Positions 25,721 to 34,315 of a stretch of 64,000 bases of DNA are shown piece after piece. Every line of letters begins with the position of its first letter. Position 1 is the stretch's first letter. Origin of the DNA: JAANXG01 sp049583715. Lineage in GTDB: Bacteria > Pseudomonadota > Gammaproteobacteria > Arenicellales > JAANXG01. The stretch spans positions 1 to 64,000 of the forward strand of contig JBAUWJ010000279.1 in assembly GCA_049583715.1 (NCBI GenBank), in the 5' to 3' direction. The notes under the pieces were generated by a model. That model was not told the origin of the DNA and searched no databases. It saw only the letters and a program-made list of their open reading frames with translations. The position numbers and the translations under genes were made by a program.

Positions 25721-25972
25721 CTACTCCTCGAGGCCGTCACCGCCATCGTCGTAGGGGATCTTCACCGATTTCGCCGGCACGATGGTCGAAATAGCGTGCT
25801 TGTAGATCATCTGGCTCACGCTGTTCTTCAGCAAAACCACGAATTGATCGAACGATTCGACCTGCCCTTGCAGCTTGATTCCGTTCACGAGATAGATCGA
25901 AACCGGTACTCGCTCCTTGCGCAAGATGTTCAAAAACGGGTCTTGTAGGGCCGTGCCCTTCTGTTGAGCCAT
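25721..25972 (-). CDS. hfq: RNA chaperone Hfq
   Basis: An 83-residue Sm-like hexamer that pairs small RNAs with mRNAs. It has QDPFLNILRKERVPVSIYLVNG, the Sm1 core LQGQVESFDQFVVLL and the Sm2 motif YKHAISTIVP, with a short acidic tail DDGGDGLEE much shorter than in E. coli. It is 68 nt downstream of miaA, and the miaA-hfq-hflX order is conserved. It may also work with the CsrA circuit encoded at the left edge (inference). Confidence 0.98.
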   Translation of the reverse strand: MAQQKGTALQDPFLNILRKERVPVSIYLVNGIKLQGQVESFDQFVVLLKNSVSQMIYKHAISTIVPAKSVKIPYDDGGDGLEE

Positions 25973-26040
25973 TTCTTACTCCTCATTGTTATACATAATG
26001 CAGCGTCTTTGCCTGGGAATGCGGCTTCAATTACCGGATT

Positions 26041-27006
26041 TCAAGCTTCACCCAGTCCCGGAAACACCGCCATAAACGGATGCGCCCCCAGGTACGTACG
26101 GACTCCATCGACGGCTCCACGATTGTCACTGTCAATCCAGGTGACCGCCGATTGCCTGCGCAGCCATGTCAACTGCCGCTTGGCCAAGCGTCTCGTGGCA
26201 GCAATGCTTGCTTCCATCATGCGATTATACCCGAGCCTGCCGCTCAAATAGTCTGCTACTTGTCGGTATCCGACCATCTTCAGCGACGGCGGTTCCGTGC
26301 CCCCCCCGTACGCCTTCAGCAACCCGGCCACCTCCGTCACCAGCCCCCGCTCGAGCATCTGTTCGAAGCGCACCTCGATGCGCCGATGCAGGTTCTCCCG
26401 CAGGGCCGGGGCCAGGGCGAGCTTGATCAAAGGCCGGGGCCCGGGCAAACACAAGGCGCCATTGCTCCCAAGCCGCCTTGCAACGTTTCGACCCGTCAGG
26501 ACGTTGACCTCCAGCGCGCGCTGTATTCGTTGCCTGTCATTGGGGGAGATCTCCGCCGCCCGGCGGGGGTCCCGCTCCGCGAGCTCCCGGTGGAGCGCGG
26601 GCCACCCGCACTGCCGGGCGCGGGATGCGATCTCCGCCCGCAGGCGAGGATCGGATGGAGGCAGCTCGGGCAGTCCGTGGAGCAAGGCGTCGAAGTAGAA
26701 CATAGTGCCGCCGGTGAGCAGCGGAAGACGGCCACGGGCACGCACCTCCTCGATCAGGCGCAGCGCGTCCTCGCGGAACTGCGCCGCGGAGTAGGCCTGG
26801 TCCGGGTCCTTGATGTCGATCAGATGATGACGGCAGGCCTCCCTCTCCTCGGCGCCGGCCTTCGCCGTTCCGATATCGAGCCCCCGGTAGACCTGCGCGG
26901 CGTCCACATTGATGATTTCCGCCGGATAGCGCCGGGCCAGGGCGCAGGCCATCGCCGTCTTCCCCGACGCCGTGGGACCCATCAGGAATATCACCGGGAT
27001 CATCAT
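26041..27006 (-). CDS. miaA: tRNA dimethylallyltransferase
   Basis: Adds an isopentenyl group to A37 of tRNAs reading UNN codons, including the serine UCN tRNAs here. The 321-residue protein has P-loop GPTASGKTAMACAL, DIGTAKAG, DIKDPDQAYSAAQFRED, GGTMFYFDALLHGL and RRLAKRQLTWLRRQ. One departure: the usual catalytic-site motif D-S-x-x-x-Y reads VDAAQVYRG, with Ala in place of the conserved Ser. ATG codons at 27006 and 27003 follow a GTG at 27009; the first ATG is used. It begins 25 nt after mutL. Confidence 0.96.
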   Translation of the reverse strand: MMIPVIFLMGPTASGKTAMACALARRYPAEIINVDAAQVYRGLDIGTAKAGAEEREACRHHLIDIKDPDQAYSAAQFREDALRLIEEVRARGRLPLLTGGTMFYFDALLHGLPELPPSDPRLRAEIASRARQCGWPALHRELAERDPRRAAEISPNDRQRIQRALEVNVLTGRNVARRLGSNGALCLPGPRPLIKLALAPALRENLHRRIEVRFEQMLERGLVTEVAGLLKAYGGGTEPPSLKMVGYRQVADYLSGRLGYNRMMEASIAATRRLAKRQLTWLRRQSAVTWIDSDNRGAVDGVRTYLGAHPFMAVFPGLGEA

Positions 27007-27031
27007 CACCGCCCGCCAGTTTCCGGATCCA

Positions 27032-28801
27032 TCAGCGGCCCCGCAGAAACCATCCGTCGAGCTCCTTCAACTCCAATTGCACCCAGGTCGGACGCCCATG
27101 ATTGCATTCGCCGCTTCGCTCGGTCTCCTCCATCTGCCGCAACAGGGCGTTCATCTCGTCCAGCGTCAGTGACCGGTGGGCACGGACGGAGCCGTGGCAG
27201 GCTACGGTGGACAGGAGCCGATCCGACAGCGCCTGTACGCGCTCGGTGCGACCGTGTTCCGCGAGGTCGGACAGCACATCCCGCACCACGGCCGCCACAT
27301 CGGCGTCCTGAATGGCCGCCGGAACGCTGCGGACCGCGAGTGTACGCTCCCCGAGCTGCTCGACCTCGAGGCCCAGGGATTCGAACAGGTCGCGCTGGCG
27401 CTCCCACACGCCCAGCTCCGCGTCGCCGACCTCCAGGGTCACCGGCACCAGGAGGGGCTGCCGGGCGAGGACTCCGGATGCCTGTTGGAGCTTCAGCTTC
27501 TCATAGGTGATCCGCTCGTGGGCGGCATGCATGTCCACCACCACCAGTCCTTTGTCGTTCTGCGCCAGGATATAGACGCCATGCAGTTGTGCGACCGCGT
27601 AGCCCAGCGCCGGACCGGGAGCGGCCTGCTCCGCGGCCCCGGACGCACCCGCCGGCGAGACCTGGGCCAGATGGCGATAGGCACCGAGCTGCTCATGCAC
27701 CCGTGCGGGGAAAATCATGTCGGTCTGCCTGGTCGCCGGGACCCCCGCCGTCGTCCCGCCTGTCCTGCGGATGTGGGCGCCGGCAGGGACGGTCTGCCCT
27801 GCCGGTCGTGAAACCTGTCGCTTCACGACCCCATGCACGAAGTCGTGGACACCGCGGCCGTCGCGGAACCTGACTTCATGCTTGGTGGGATGCACGTTCA
27901 CGTCGACGAGGGCTGGGTCCACCTCCAGGTACAACACGAACGCCGGCTGCCGGCCGTGATGCATGACGTCCTGGTAAGCCATCCGAATCGCATGGGCGAC
28001 GGTCTTGTCCCGAACGGCGCGTCCGTTGACGAAGAAGTACTGCAGCGTCGCCTGGGGTCTGGAAAAGGTGGGCAGACCGGACCAGCCCCACAGCCGCATG
28101 CCGAGGGCCTCCTCGTCGAGGAACACGGATTGCGCCAGGAAATCCCCGCTGCATACGGCGGCGACCCTTTCCGCGCGCTGATCGTGCGTCAGGGCCCGCG
28201 GATACCGGCTCGCCCGACCCCCGTTGTGCTGGAATGAGAGCTCGACGTCGAAGCGGCTCAAAGCGAGGCGCTTGACGGCCTGGTCGATATGCTTGAGCTC
28301 CGTTGTTTCGGCCTTCAGGAACTTCCGGCGCGCGGGTGTGTTGAAAAAGAGGTCCGAAACCTCGACTGTCGTCCCCACCGGGCGCGCGGCGGGTGCCGGA
28401 CCGCTCAGCGGGCCGCCGCCTTCGCTGCTCACCCGCCAGGCCTGGTCATCGTCCCGGGTTCTGGAGGTCAGGGACAGCCGCGATACCGAAGCGATGCTCG
28501 GCAGGGCTTCGCCCCGGAATCCCAGTGAAACGACTCGTTCCAGGTCTGTCAGACTTCGCAGTTTGCTGGTGGCATGGCGGGCCAGCGCCAGAGGCATCTC
28601 TTCGTGCGCGATGCCCGTGCCGTCATCCGCGACCTTGACGCGCTTCACGCCGCCGCGTTCGACTTCGACGTCGATACGGGTGGACTGCGCATCCAGGCTG
28701 TTCTCCAGAATCTCCTTCACCACGGCCGCCGGGCGTTCGACGACCTCGCCTGCCGCGATCTGGTTGACGAGCTGCGAATCCAGGATCTGTATCGTCGCCA
28801 C
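27032..28801 (-). CDS. mutL: DNA mismatch repair protein MutL (endonuclease type)
   Basis: A 589-residue GHKL ATPase dimer. N-terminal motifs are NQIAAGEVVERPAAVVKEILENSLDA, DDGTGI and GFRGEALPSIASVS. The C-terminal half has DMHAAHERITYE, which fits the metal-dependent endonuclease motif DQHAx2Ex4E with Met for Gln, and CNHGRP, the second nuclease-associated motif. E. coli MutL lacks both. A GTG start at 28801 is chosen because it gives the family N-terminus and has AGGAG 9 nt upstream, lying across the amiB stop. It is co-directional with amiB (5-nt gap) and miaA. Confidence 0.97.
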   Translation of the reverse strand: MATIQILDSQLVNQIAAGEVVERPAAVVKEILENSLDAQSTRIDVEVERGGVKRVKVADDGTGIAHEEMPLALARHATSKLRSLTDLERVVSLGFRGEALPSIASVSRLSLTSRTRDDDQAWRVSSEGGGPLSGPAPAARPVGTTVEVSDLFFNTPARRKFLKAETTELKHIDQAVKRLALSRFDVELSFQHNGGRASRYPRALTHDQRAERVAAVCSGDFLAQSVFLDEEALGMRLWGWSGLPTFSRPQATLQYFFVNGRAVRDKTVAHAIRMAYQDVMHHGRQPAFVLYLEVDPALVDVNVHPTKHEVRFRDGRGVHDFVHGVVKRQVSRPAGQTVPAGAHIRRTGGTTAGVPATRQTDMIFPARVHEQLGAYRHLAQVSPAGASGAAEQAAPGPALGYAVAQLHGVYILAQNDKGLVVVDMHAAHERITYEKLKLQQASGVLARQPLLVPVTLEVGDAELGVWERQRDLFESLGLEVEQLGERTLAVRSVPAAIQDADVAAVVRDVLSDLAEHGRTERVQALSDRLLSTVACHGSVRAHRSLTLDEMNALLRQMEETERSGECNHGRPTWVQLELKELDGWFLRGR

Positions 28802-28806
28802 GGGCT

Positions 28807-30078
28807 TCAACTCCTCGGTATACGCAGCTTCTGGCCCACGCGTACCGTGTCGCTCCTCATGCCGTTGAGCTTCTTGAGGCTGTGGACACTGGTTCGGTAG
28901 CGCTGGGCGATCTCCGACAGCGTGTCGCCGCGCCTGACAACGTAAACGGAGGGACGCGCGCCTGGGTGATGGCGCTCGTAGTAACGTCGAATGCCCCCGT
29001 AGATGGCGCTGGCAATCTTGCGTCGGTACGAGCGTGTCCGCAGCAGCCTTTCCTCGTGCGGATTCGACAGGAATGCGGTTTCGACCAGCACCGAAGGAAT
29101 ATCCGGGGATTTCAACACCACGAAGCCCGCATACTCCACCCGGTTGATGTGGACCCTGCCCACGTGGTGCAGCTCGTGCAGGATGTCCGCCGCCAGCTCC
29201 CGGCTGTCGCTGATGCTCTTGTTCATCGACAGGTCCCACAGGACCTTGGCCACGGTATCGTCCTTGTCACGCAGGCTGACGCCGCCGATCAGGTCCGCGG
29301 CATTCTCTTTGTCGGACAGCCACCTGGCTTCCTCGCTGGACGCGCCCCGGGTCGACAAGGTGTAGACGGAGGACCCGCGCGCCGACCGCTGCGGAAAAGC
29401 GTCCGCATGGATGGAGACGAACAGATTGGCCTGCGCGGACCGGGCGATCGCTGTCCGTCGCCTCAGCGAGACGTAATAGTCGCCTTTTCTGGTCATAATG
29501 GCCTTCATTTCCGGATCGCGCGCCACAAGGGCCTTCAAATCTTTGCCGATCGCCAGTGTGATGTCCTTTTCGTGCGTCCCGCCGTGCCCTGTCGTGCCGG
29601 GATCCTCGCCTCCGTGGCCTGGATCAATGGCGACGACAAACTGCTTGGAACTGCGCCGGGCGGTGAGCACGGCGCGGCCGTCCACGTGCCCCCTGCGGTA
29701 CAGGTCGACCACCAGCCGGTTGCCGTACAGCGCGTTCGGCTCGAGAAGGAACGCGTTGGGCTTGACGGCCGTCTTCAGGTTGAACACCACGCGGAGCACG
29801 CCCGGCCTCGGTGTTCCACTGCGTACGCCCGCGATAAACCGCCCGTCGTCCTTCACGGGCGGCAAGTCCCGCGCCAGTCTCGCGTTCGGCAGGTCCAGGT
29901 AAACGCGGTGCGGGTGGCTCAGGACACCCAGCTTGTAGTGAACCGGAGCACTCAAGTCCAACACCGCACGGGTGTGATCCGGCGCCTGCCACATGCGCAG
30001 ATCCTTCACCATCACCTGCGCCGCCCCGGCGCTGCAGAACTCGAACGCCAACAGTAGCGCGATCGCTACCCGGTACAA
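28807..30078 (-). CDS. amiB: N-acetylmuramoyl-L-alanine amidase with AMIN and LysM domains
   Basis: A periplasmic septum-splitting amidase of 423 residues. Signal peptide (VAIALLLAFEFCSAGAAQ), AMIN domain for septal localisation at about 20-130, catalytic Amidase_3 domain from about 147 (VVAIDPGHGGEDPG with zinc His; a second zinc Glu in GTHEKDITLAIG; SIHADAF; VLVETAFLSNPHEE), and a C-terminal LysM (YVVRRGDTLSEIAQRY). Such enzymes need LytM-type activators; a candidate lies at 48.5 kb. The start is TTG at 30078 with GGGGGAGGG just upstream, overlapping tsaE by 13 nt. Confidence 0.96.
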   Translation of the reverse strand: MYRVAIALLLAFEFCSAGAAQVMVKDLRMWQAPDHTRAVLDLSAPVHYKLGVLSHPHRVYLDLPNARLARDLPPVKDDGRFIAGVRSGTPRPGVLRVVFNLKTAVKPNAFLLEPNALYGNRLVVDLYRRGHVDGRAVLTARRSSKQFVVAIDPGHGGEDPGTTGHGGTHEKDITLAIGKDLKALVARDPEMKAIMTRKGDYYVSLRRRTAIARSAQANLFVSIHADAFPQRSARGSSVYTLSTRGASSEEARWLSDKENAADLIGGVSLRDKDDTVAKVLWDLSMNKSISDSRELAADILHELHHVGRVHINRVEYAGFVVLKSPDIPSVLVETAFLSNPHEERLLRTRSYRRKIASAIYGGIRRYYERHHPGARPSVYVVRRGDTLSEIAQRYRTSVHSLKKLNGMRSDTVRVGQKLRIPRS

Positions 30079-30533
30079 AAGCCCTCCCCCATCCGGGTCC
30101 GGCTCTCGAGTCGCACTGTCCGCGCCCCGTCCTCATCGATGGCGATGTGAACCTCGCAATCCGCCGGGGGCAGGCCGTCCTCGGCCCGCTCCGGCCACTC
30201 CACCAGCAATACCGATTGTTCCCCGAGGTAATCTCTGATGGCAAGCTGCTCGAGCTCGGTGGCCCCGTCCAGGCGGTACAAATCCAGGTGCGCCACCTTC
30301 AGCCCCCGCACATCGTAGGTTTCCAGCAACGTGAATGTCGGACTGGGCACCACCCCCTCGTAGCCGAGCGCACCCAGCAGGCCGCGCACCAGGGTAGTCT
30401 TGCCCGAACCCAGGTCGCCCCGCAGAAATATCACCGACCCGCCGCGCAGTCTTGCGGTGAGACCCCCACCGAAATCCTCCATGGCTTCGACCGAGGCTAT
30501 TCGGTGCACCACGCTGGTCTCGAGAGCGGTCAC
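30066..30533 (-). CDS. tsaE: tRNA threonylcarbamoyladenosine biosynthesis ATPase TsaE
   Basis: A 155-residue P-loop ATPase needed with TsaB, TsaC and TsaD for the t6A37 modification. Motifs: GDLGSGKTTLVRGLL near residue 39, SPTFTLLETY, HLDLYRL, and VEWPERAED near the end. The GTG start at 30533 shares bases with the nnr stop codon (GTGA). In-frame sequence is open far upstream but only because it lies within nnr. The 3' end overlaps the amiB start by 13 nt. Confidence 0.96.
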   Translation of the reverse strand: MTALETSVVHRIASVEAMEDFGGGLTARLRGGSVIFLRGDLGSGKTTLVRGLLGALGYEGVVPSPTFTLLETYDVRGLKVAHLDLYRLDGATELEQLAIRDYLGEQSVLLVEWPERAEDGLPPADCEVHIAIDEDGARTVRLESRTRMGEGFCTG

Positions 30534-32002
30534 GCTGCCGGCGCCCCCACGACGTCCGCCAGGGCATCGCCCAGGGCACCGGCCGTCAGGCCCACCAGGC
30601 CCCGGGGTGCGGCGAGGTCGCCTGCCCGGGCGTGGCACCAGACTCCGTAGCAGGCCGCGTCCTCGGCGACCATCCCCTGGCCGCGCAGCGCCGCGATGAC
30701 GCCGGTGAGAACATCGCCCATGCCGCCGCTCGCCATACCGGCATTGCCCCCGTCGCACACGTGCAGCGACTCTCCGAGAACCAGCGTGCCGGGACCCTTG
30801 AGGACGATGACACCGCCGTAGCGGTCTCTCAACGCGCGCGCCGCCGACACCCGGTCGGCCTGTACTTCGGCGGTTCCGATCCCCAGCAGCGCCGCGGCTT
30901 CGCCCGGATGCGGCGTGAGAACCCAGTCCTCCCTGCGGATCGGCGACGCGGCCAGGAAATACAGCGCGTCCGCGTCGACCACCAACGGGCGGCCGCCGGC
31001 GATCACCGCCTGCCACACCGCGCCGGCCCAGGGGTCGCGGCCGAGTCCCGGACCGATCGCGACGACGTCGGCTTTCTCCATCATCGACGCCAGGCCGTCC
31101 GCGGACTCTAGGCAATAGGCGATGGACTCGAGCGTGTTCGTCACCAGGTTCTCCGGCTTCGACCGGGTTGCAAGATAGACCAGACCGGCGCCGCTGCGGT
31201 GCGCGGCGCGCGCCGCCATGCACGGCGCCCCCGGCATACCGTGATTGCCGCCCACCACCAGCACGCGCCCCGCATCGCCCTTATGCGCGACCGGAGACCG
31301 GGCACGAACGAAGGTTGCGAAAGGCGCCGGGTCTATCAGGGTCGCGACACACTCGACATGATCGTAGATCTCGCCGGGAACGCCCAGGTCGTCGAAATGC
31401 AGGCGCCCGACGACAGCGCGGCCGTCGCCGGTGAAGCAGCCAAGCTTGCGCCCGATGAAGGTCGCGGTGGCCCCGGCGCGCACACAGGGCTCGAGCGCCG
31501 TGCCGGTATCCGCGTGCAGTCCCGAGGGAATGTCGAGCGCAATCACCGGCCTGTGCGAAGCGTTGATCCGCGCTATGGCCGCACCGTACTCGCCGGCCGG
31601 GGCCTTTTCGAGTCCGGTCCCGAGCAAGGCATCGACGATCACTTCGGTTCCGGCGGGTACTTCGTGGGTGCCGTTCTTCACCATGCCCCCCGCCGCGCGA
31701 AACTCGGCCAGCGCCCGCCGGGCTTCCGCGGACTTCGGCTGCCCCGTCGCGACCAGCTCGACTTCCATCCCTCTTTCTCGAGCAAGAGCGGCCAGCACGT
31801 AGCCGTCCCCGCCGTTGTTGCCGCCGCCGCAGAAGACCGCGATCCTCCGTGCGCGGGGAAAAGCGTGGCGCATGAGGCGGTAGCCGACGAGTCCCGCGCG
31901 CCTCATCAGCTCCCAGGCATCGATTCCGCACTCCTCGATCGCGACGCGATCGAGCTCCCTCACCCCGGCGGCGGTGTACAGGCGCTGCGCAGCTCTGCTC
32001 AT
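30530..32002 (-). CDS. nnr: Bifunctional NAD(P)H-hydrate epimerase / ADP-dependent dehydratase
   Basis: Repairs hydrated NAD(P)H. The 490-residue fusion has an N-terminal YjeF_N epimerase domain (FCGGGNNGGDGYVLAALA; VDALLGTGL; ALDIPSGLHADTG) and a C-terminal ribokinase-like dehydratase (KGDAGRVLVVGGNHGMPGA; GPGLGRDPW; LTPHPGEAAALLG; GGMGDVLTGVIAALRGQG). The ATG at 32002 has no Shine-Dalgarno and lies 22 nt from the divergent queG start. Its stop codon overlaps the tsaE GTG. Confidence 0.97.
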   Translation of the reverse strand: MSRAAQRLYTAAGVRELDRVAIEECGIDAWELMRRAGLVGYRLMRHAFPRARRIAVFCGGGNNGGDGYVLAALARERGMEVELVATGQPKSAEARRALAEFRAAGGMVKNGTHEVPAGTEVIVDALLGTGLEKAPAGEYGAAIARINASHRPVIALDIPSGLHADTGTALEPCVRAGATATFIGRKLGCFTGDGRAVVGRLHFDDLGVPGEIYDHVECVATLIDPAPFATFVRARSPVAHKGDAGRVLVVGGNHGMPGAPCMAARAAHRSGAGLVYLATRSKPENLVTNTLESIAYCLESADGLASMMEKADVVAIGPGLGRDPWAGAVWQAVIAGGRPLVVDADALYFLAASPIRREDWVLTPHPGEAAALLGIGTAEVQADRVSAARALRDRYGGVIVLKGPGTLVLGESLHVCDGGNAGMASGGMGDVLTGVIAALRGQGMVAEDAACYGVWCHARAGDLAAPRGLVGLTAGALGDALADVVGAPAA

Positions 32003-32024
32003 ATCGTTATGATAACAAGTGTCA
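32003..32024. promoter_or_regulatory. 22-bp divergent start region of nnr and queG
   Basis: Only 22 bp separate the two ATG codons. It contains the palindrome GTTAT-G-ATAAC, TATGAT (32008-32013) as a possible -10 for queG, and on the other strand TATCAT (32014-32009) as a possible -10 for nnr, paired with TTGGGA inside queG. Both would place transcription starts within 5 nt of the start codons, and neither gene has a Shine-Dalgarno. Confidence 0.45.
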
Positions 32025-33119
32025 ATGTCATCCCAAGGCCAACATGGCGAGCCGCGAGAGCCCATCGACTACCGGTCGCTGGCGGCACGCATCAAACAAT
32101 GGGCGAGCGAGCTCGGGTTCGAGGCAACCGGCATTACCGACACCGATCTCGCCCGGGCCGGCTCGCGGCTGAAGGAATGGCTGGCCGCGGGCCGCCACGG
32201 CGAGATGCAGTACATGGCCGCCCACGGAAACAGGAGAACCGAGCCTGCGTCGCTGGTACCGGGCACACTGCGTGTCATCTGCGTGCGGATGAGATACTGG
32301 CCGGGCGACTCCGCCTTGCCCCCGGATACCGCGCTCGCCGATCGTGGTGCCGGGTACGTCGCCCGCTACGCCCTGGGGAAGGACTATCACAAAGTGCTGC
32401 GTCGCAGGCTGCAGAAGCTCGCCGACCGGATCCAGGAGCAGGTTGGCTCCTTCGGCTACCGGGCTTTTGCGGACAGCGCACCGGTCATGGAAAAGCCGCT
32501 GGCAGAGAAAGCCGGTCTCGGTTGGATTGGAAAGCACACGAACCTGATCGACAAGACGCAAGGCTCCTGGTTCTTCCTCGGAGAGCTCTTCACCGACCTC
32601 CCACTGCCCGTCGACGAGGCGGCGGAGAACCATTGCGGAAGCTGTCGCGCCTGCCTCGATGCCTGCCCCACCGGCGCGATCACGGCCCCTTACCAGCTCG
32701 ATGCCCGGCGATGCATCTCCTATCTCACCATCGAGCTGCGCGGCAGTATCCCGGAACTCCTCCGGCCGCTCATGGGAAACCGGATATTCGGCTGCGACGA
32801 CTGCCAGGCGGTATGCCCCTGGAACCGTTTCGCACGCGTCTCCACCCTGCCGGAGCTCCGTCCCCGCACGGCGGTGACGGACCGCGAGCTCGAGTGGTTC
32901 GCCTCCTGGACCGAGGAAGAGTTCGATCGACATACCGCTGGCTCGGCGATCCGGCGCGCCGGCTACGAGGGCTTCCTCAGGAACGTCGCGGTCGCCCTCG
33001 GCAACGCTCCGGCCTCTTCCGCCGTCCTCGCCTCCATCGAGAAGCTGGTCAGGCACTCCTCGCCGCTGGTCCGGGAGCACGCCGAATGGGCCCGGGCGCG
33101 CCACTGCCGCGCCGCCTGA
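32025..33119 (+). CDS. queG: Epoxyqueuosine reductase
   Basis: Carries out the last step of queuosine synthesis in tRNA, using cobalamin and two [4Fe-4S] clusters. The 364-residue protein has both cluster motifs, CGSCRACLDACPTGAI near 206 and CDDCQAVCPWN near 255, and the family blocks RYALGKDYHKVLRRRLQ and EKAGLGWIGKHTNLI. The ATG at 32025 is chosen; a GTG at 32019 is in frame. It is divergent from nnr and convergent with orn, matching the E. coli neighbourhood. Confidence 0.96.
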   Translation: MSSQGQHGEPREPIDYRSLAARIKQWASELGFEATGITDTDLARAGSRLKEWLAAGRHGEMQYMAAHGNRRTEPASLVPGTLRVICVRMRYWPGDSALPPDTALADRGAGYVARYALGKDYHKVLRRRLQKLADRIQEQVGSFGYRAFADSAPVMEKPLAEKAGLGWIGKHTNLIDKTQGSWFFLGELFTDLPLPVDEAAENHCGSCRACLDACPTGAITAPYQLDARRCISYLTIELRGSIPELLRPLMGNRIFGCDDCQAVCPWNRFARVSTLPELRPRTAVTDRELEWFASWTEEEFDRHTAGSAIRRAGYEGFLRNVAVALGNAPASSAVLASIEKLVRHSSPLVREHAEWARARHCRAA

Positions 33120-33128
33120 GCACGCGCC

Positions 33129-33671
33129 TCACACCCGCAGGAAGTGGGTGCGGTAGTAGCGCAGCTCTTCTATGGATTCGCGAATATCGTCGAGTGCGCG
33201 GTGGTTGCTCTGCTTGTCCAAGCCGGCGAGGTCGGGATGCCAGCGCTTCGCCAGCTCCTTCACGGTGCTGACATCGAGGTTCCTGTAATGCAGATAGCTC
33301 TCCAGCTCGCGCATGTACCGCGCGAGGAAGCGCCGGTCCTGGCAGATGCTGTTGCCGCACAACGGTGATTTGTTCCTCGGGACGTAGCTCTGAATGAACC
33401 GAAGGGTTTCGAGCTCTGCACGGCGCTCGTCAATCTCCGACGCCAGGACCTTGTCCACCAGGCCGCTGGCGGTATGGGTGCGGGTATTCCATTCGTCCAT
33501 GCCCGCCAGCATCGCCTCGGACTGCTTGATGACCAGCACGGGGCCCTCGGCGAGTACTTCGAGGTTCGAGTCCGTAATGATGGTCGCGATCTCGATGATT
33601 CGGTCCCGTTCCGGTGACAGGCCGGTCATTTCGAGATCGATCCATACCAGCGCGTTGGGATCCTGGGTCAT
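33129..33671 (-). CDS. orn: Oligoribonuclease
   Basis: A 180-residue DEDDh exonuclease that degrades RNA dinucleotides and finishes c-di-GMP breakdown by cutting pGpG. It shows WIDLEMTGL (first acidic pair), the Exo II region GNSICQDRRFLARYM and Exo III HRALDDIRESIEELRYYR. The start at 33671 matches the family; 17 upstream codons overlap the recR end and are not expected. It converges on queG with a 9-nt gap. Confidence 0.97.
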   Translation of the reverse strand: MTQDPNALVWIDLEMTGLSPERDRIIEIATIITDSNLEVLAEGPVLVIKQSEAMLAGMDEWNTRTHTASGLVDKVLASEIDERRAELETLRFIQSYVPRNKSPLCGNSICQDRRFLARYMRELESYLHYRNLDVSTVKELAKRWHPDLAGLDKQSNHRALDDIRESIEELRYYRTHFLRV

Positions 33672-33715
33672 GGGTCTCGGAGTTCCGTGATAGTTTGTTT
33701 GACTCGCCGACCGTG

Positions 33716-34312
33716 TCACCATGGCCGCCGGTCGGCAAACGCCTGGGATAATGTGCCGTGGTCGATGTACTCGAGCTCGCCTCCCACCGGCACACCGCGG
33801 GCCAGGCGTGTGATGCTCACTGAATGACCTTCAAGGAGCTGTCGCAGGTAATCAGCGGTCGCCTCCCCCTCCGTGGTCAGGTTGGTGGCGATGATCAGCT
33901 CGTCGATCTGCTCATTGTCCATCAGGCTCTTCAACCGCTCGAATCCGAGCTCGTCCGGTCCGATGCCGTCCAGCGGGGACAGACGCCCCATCAACACGAA
34001 ATACATTCCCTGGTAGGCCCCCGTCTGCTCCACGGCCTCCAGGTCCGCCGGCGTCTCGACGACACACACCGTCCTCGAATCCCGCCTGGCGGAGGCACAG
34101 ATGTCGCAAAGCTCCGTCTCGCTGAAGTTGTTGCATCGCCGGCATCGAATCACCGTCTTCAAGGCGCGCTGCAGGGCCTCGGCTATGACCCGGGCACCGT
34201 CCTGGTCGCGCTCGAGCAGGTGGAACGCCATCCGCTGCGCCGTTTTCGGTCCCACGCCCGGCAAACGGCGAAGGGCTTCCCGCAGCTGGTCGATCGCCTG
34301 GGAATGAGACAC
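33716..34312 (-). CDS. recR: Recombination mediator RecR
   Basis: A 198-residue ring-forming protein of the RecFOR pathway. It has the helix-hairpin-helix LPGVGPKTAQRMAFHLL, a C4 zinc finger (CRRCNNFSETELCDIC), a Toprim domain (VCVVETPADLEAVEQTGAYQG) and the C-terminal GVPVGGELEYIDHGTLSQAF. It follows ybaB by 3 nt in the conserved dnaX-ybaB-recR operon. Confidence 0.97.
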   Translation of the reverse strand: MSHSQAIDQLREALRRLPGVGPKTAQRMAFHLLERDQDGARVIAEALQRALKTVIRCRRCNNFSETELCDICASARRDSRTVCVVETPADLEAVEQTGAYQGMYFVLMGRLSPLDGIGPDELGFERLKSLMDNEQIDELIIATNLTTEGEATADYLRQLLEGHSVSITRLARGVPVGGELEYIDHGTLSQAFADRRPW

Positions 34313-34315
34313 TTT

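Noticed and set aside
31199..33271. 690-codon frame overlapping nnr and queG
   Set aside because: It crosses two well-conserved genes in other frames and has Arg/Pro/Gly-rich content typical of out-of-frame GC-rich translation.
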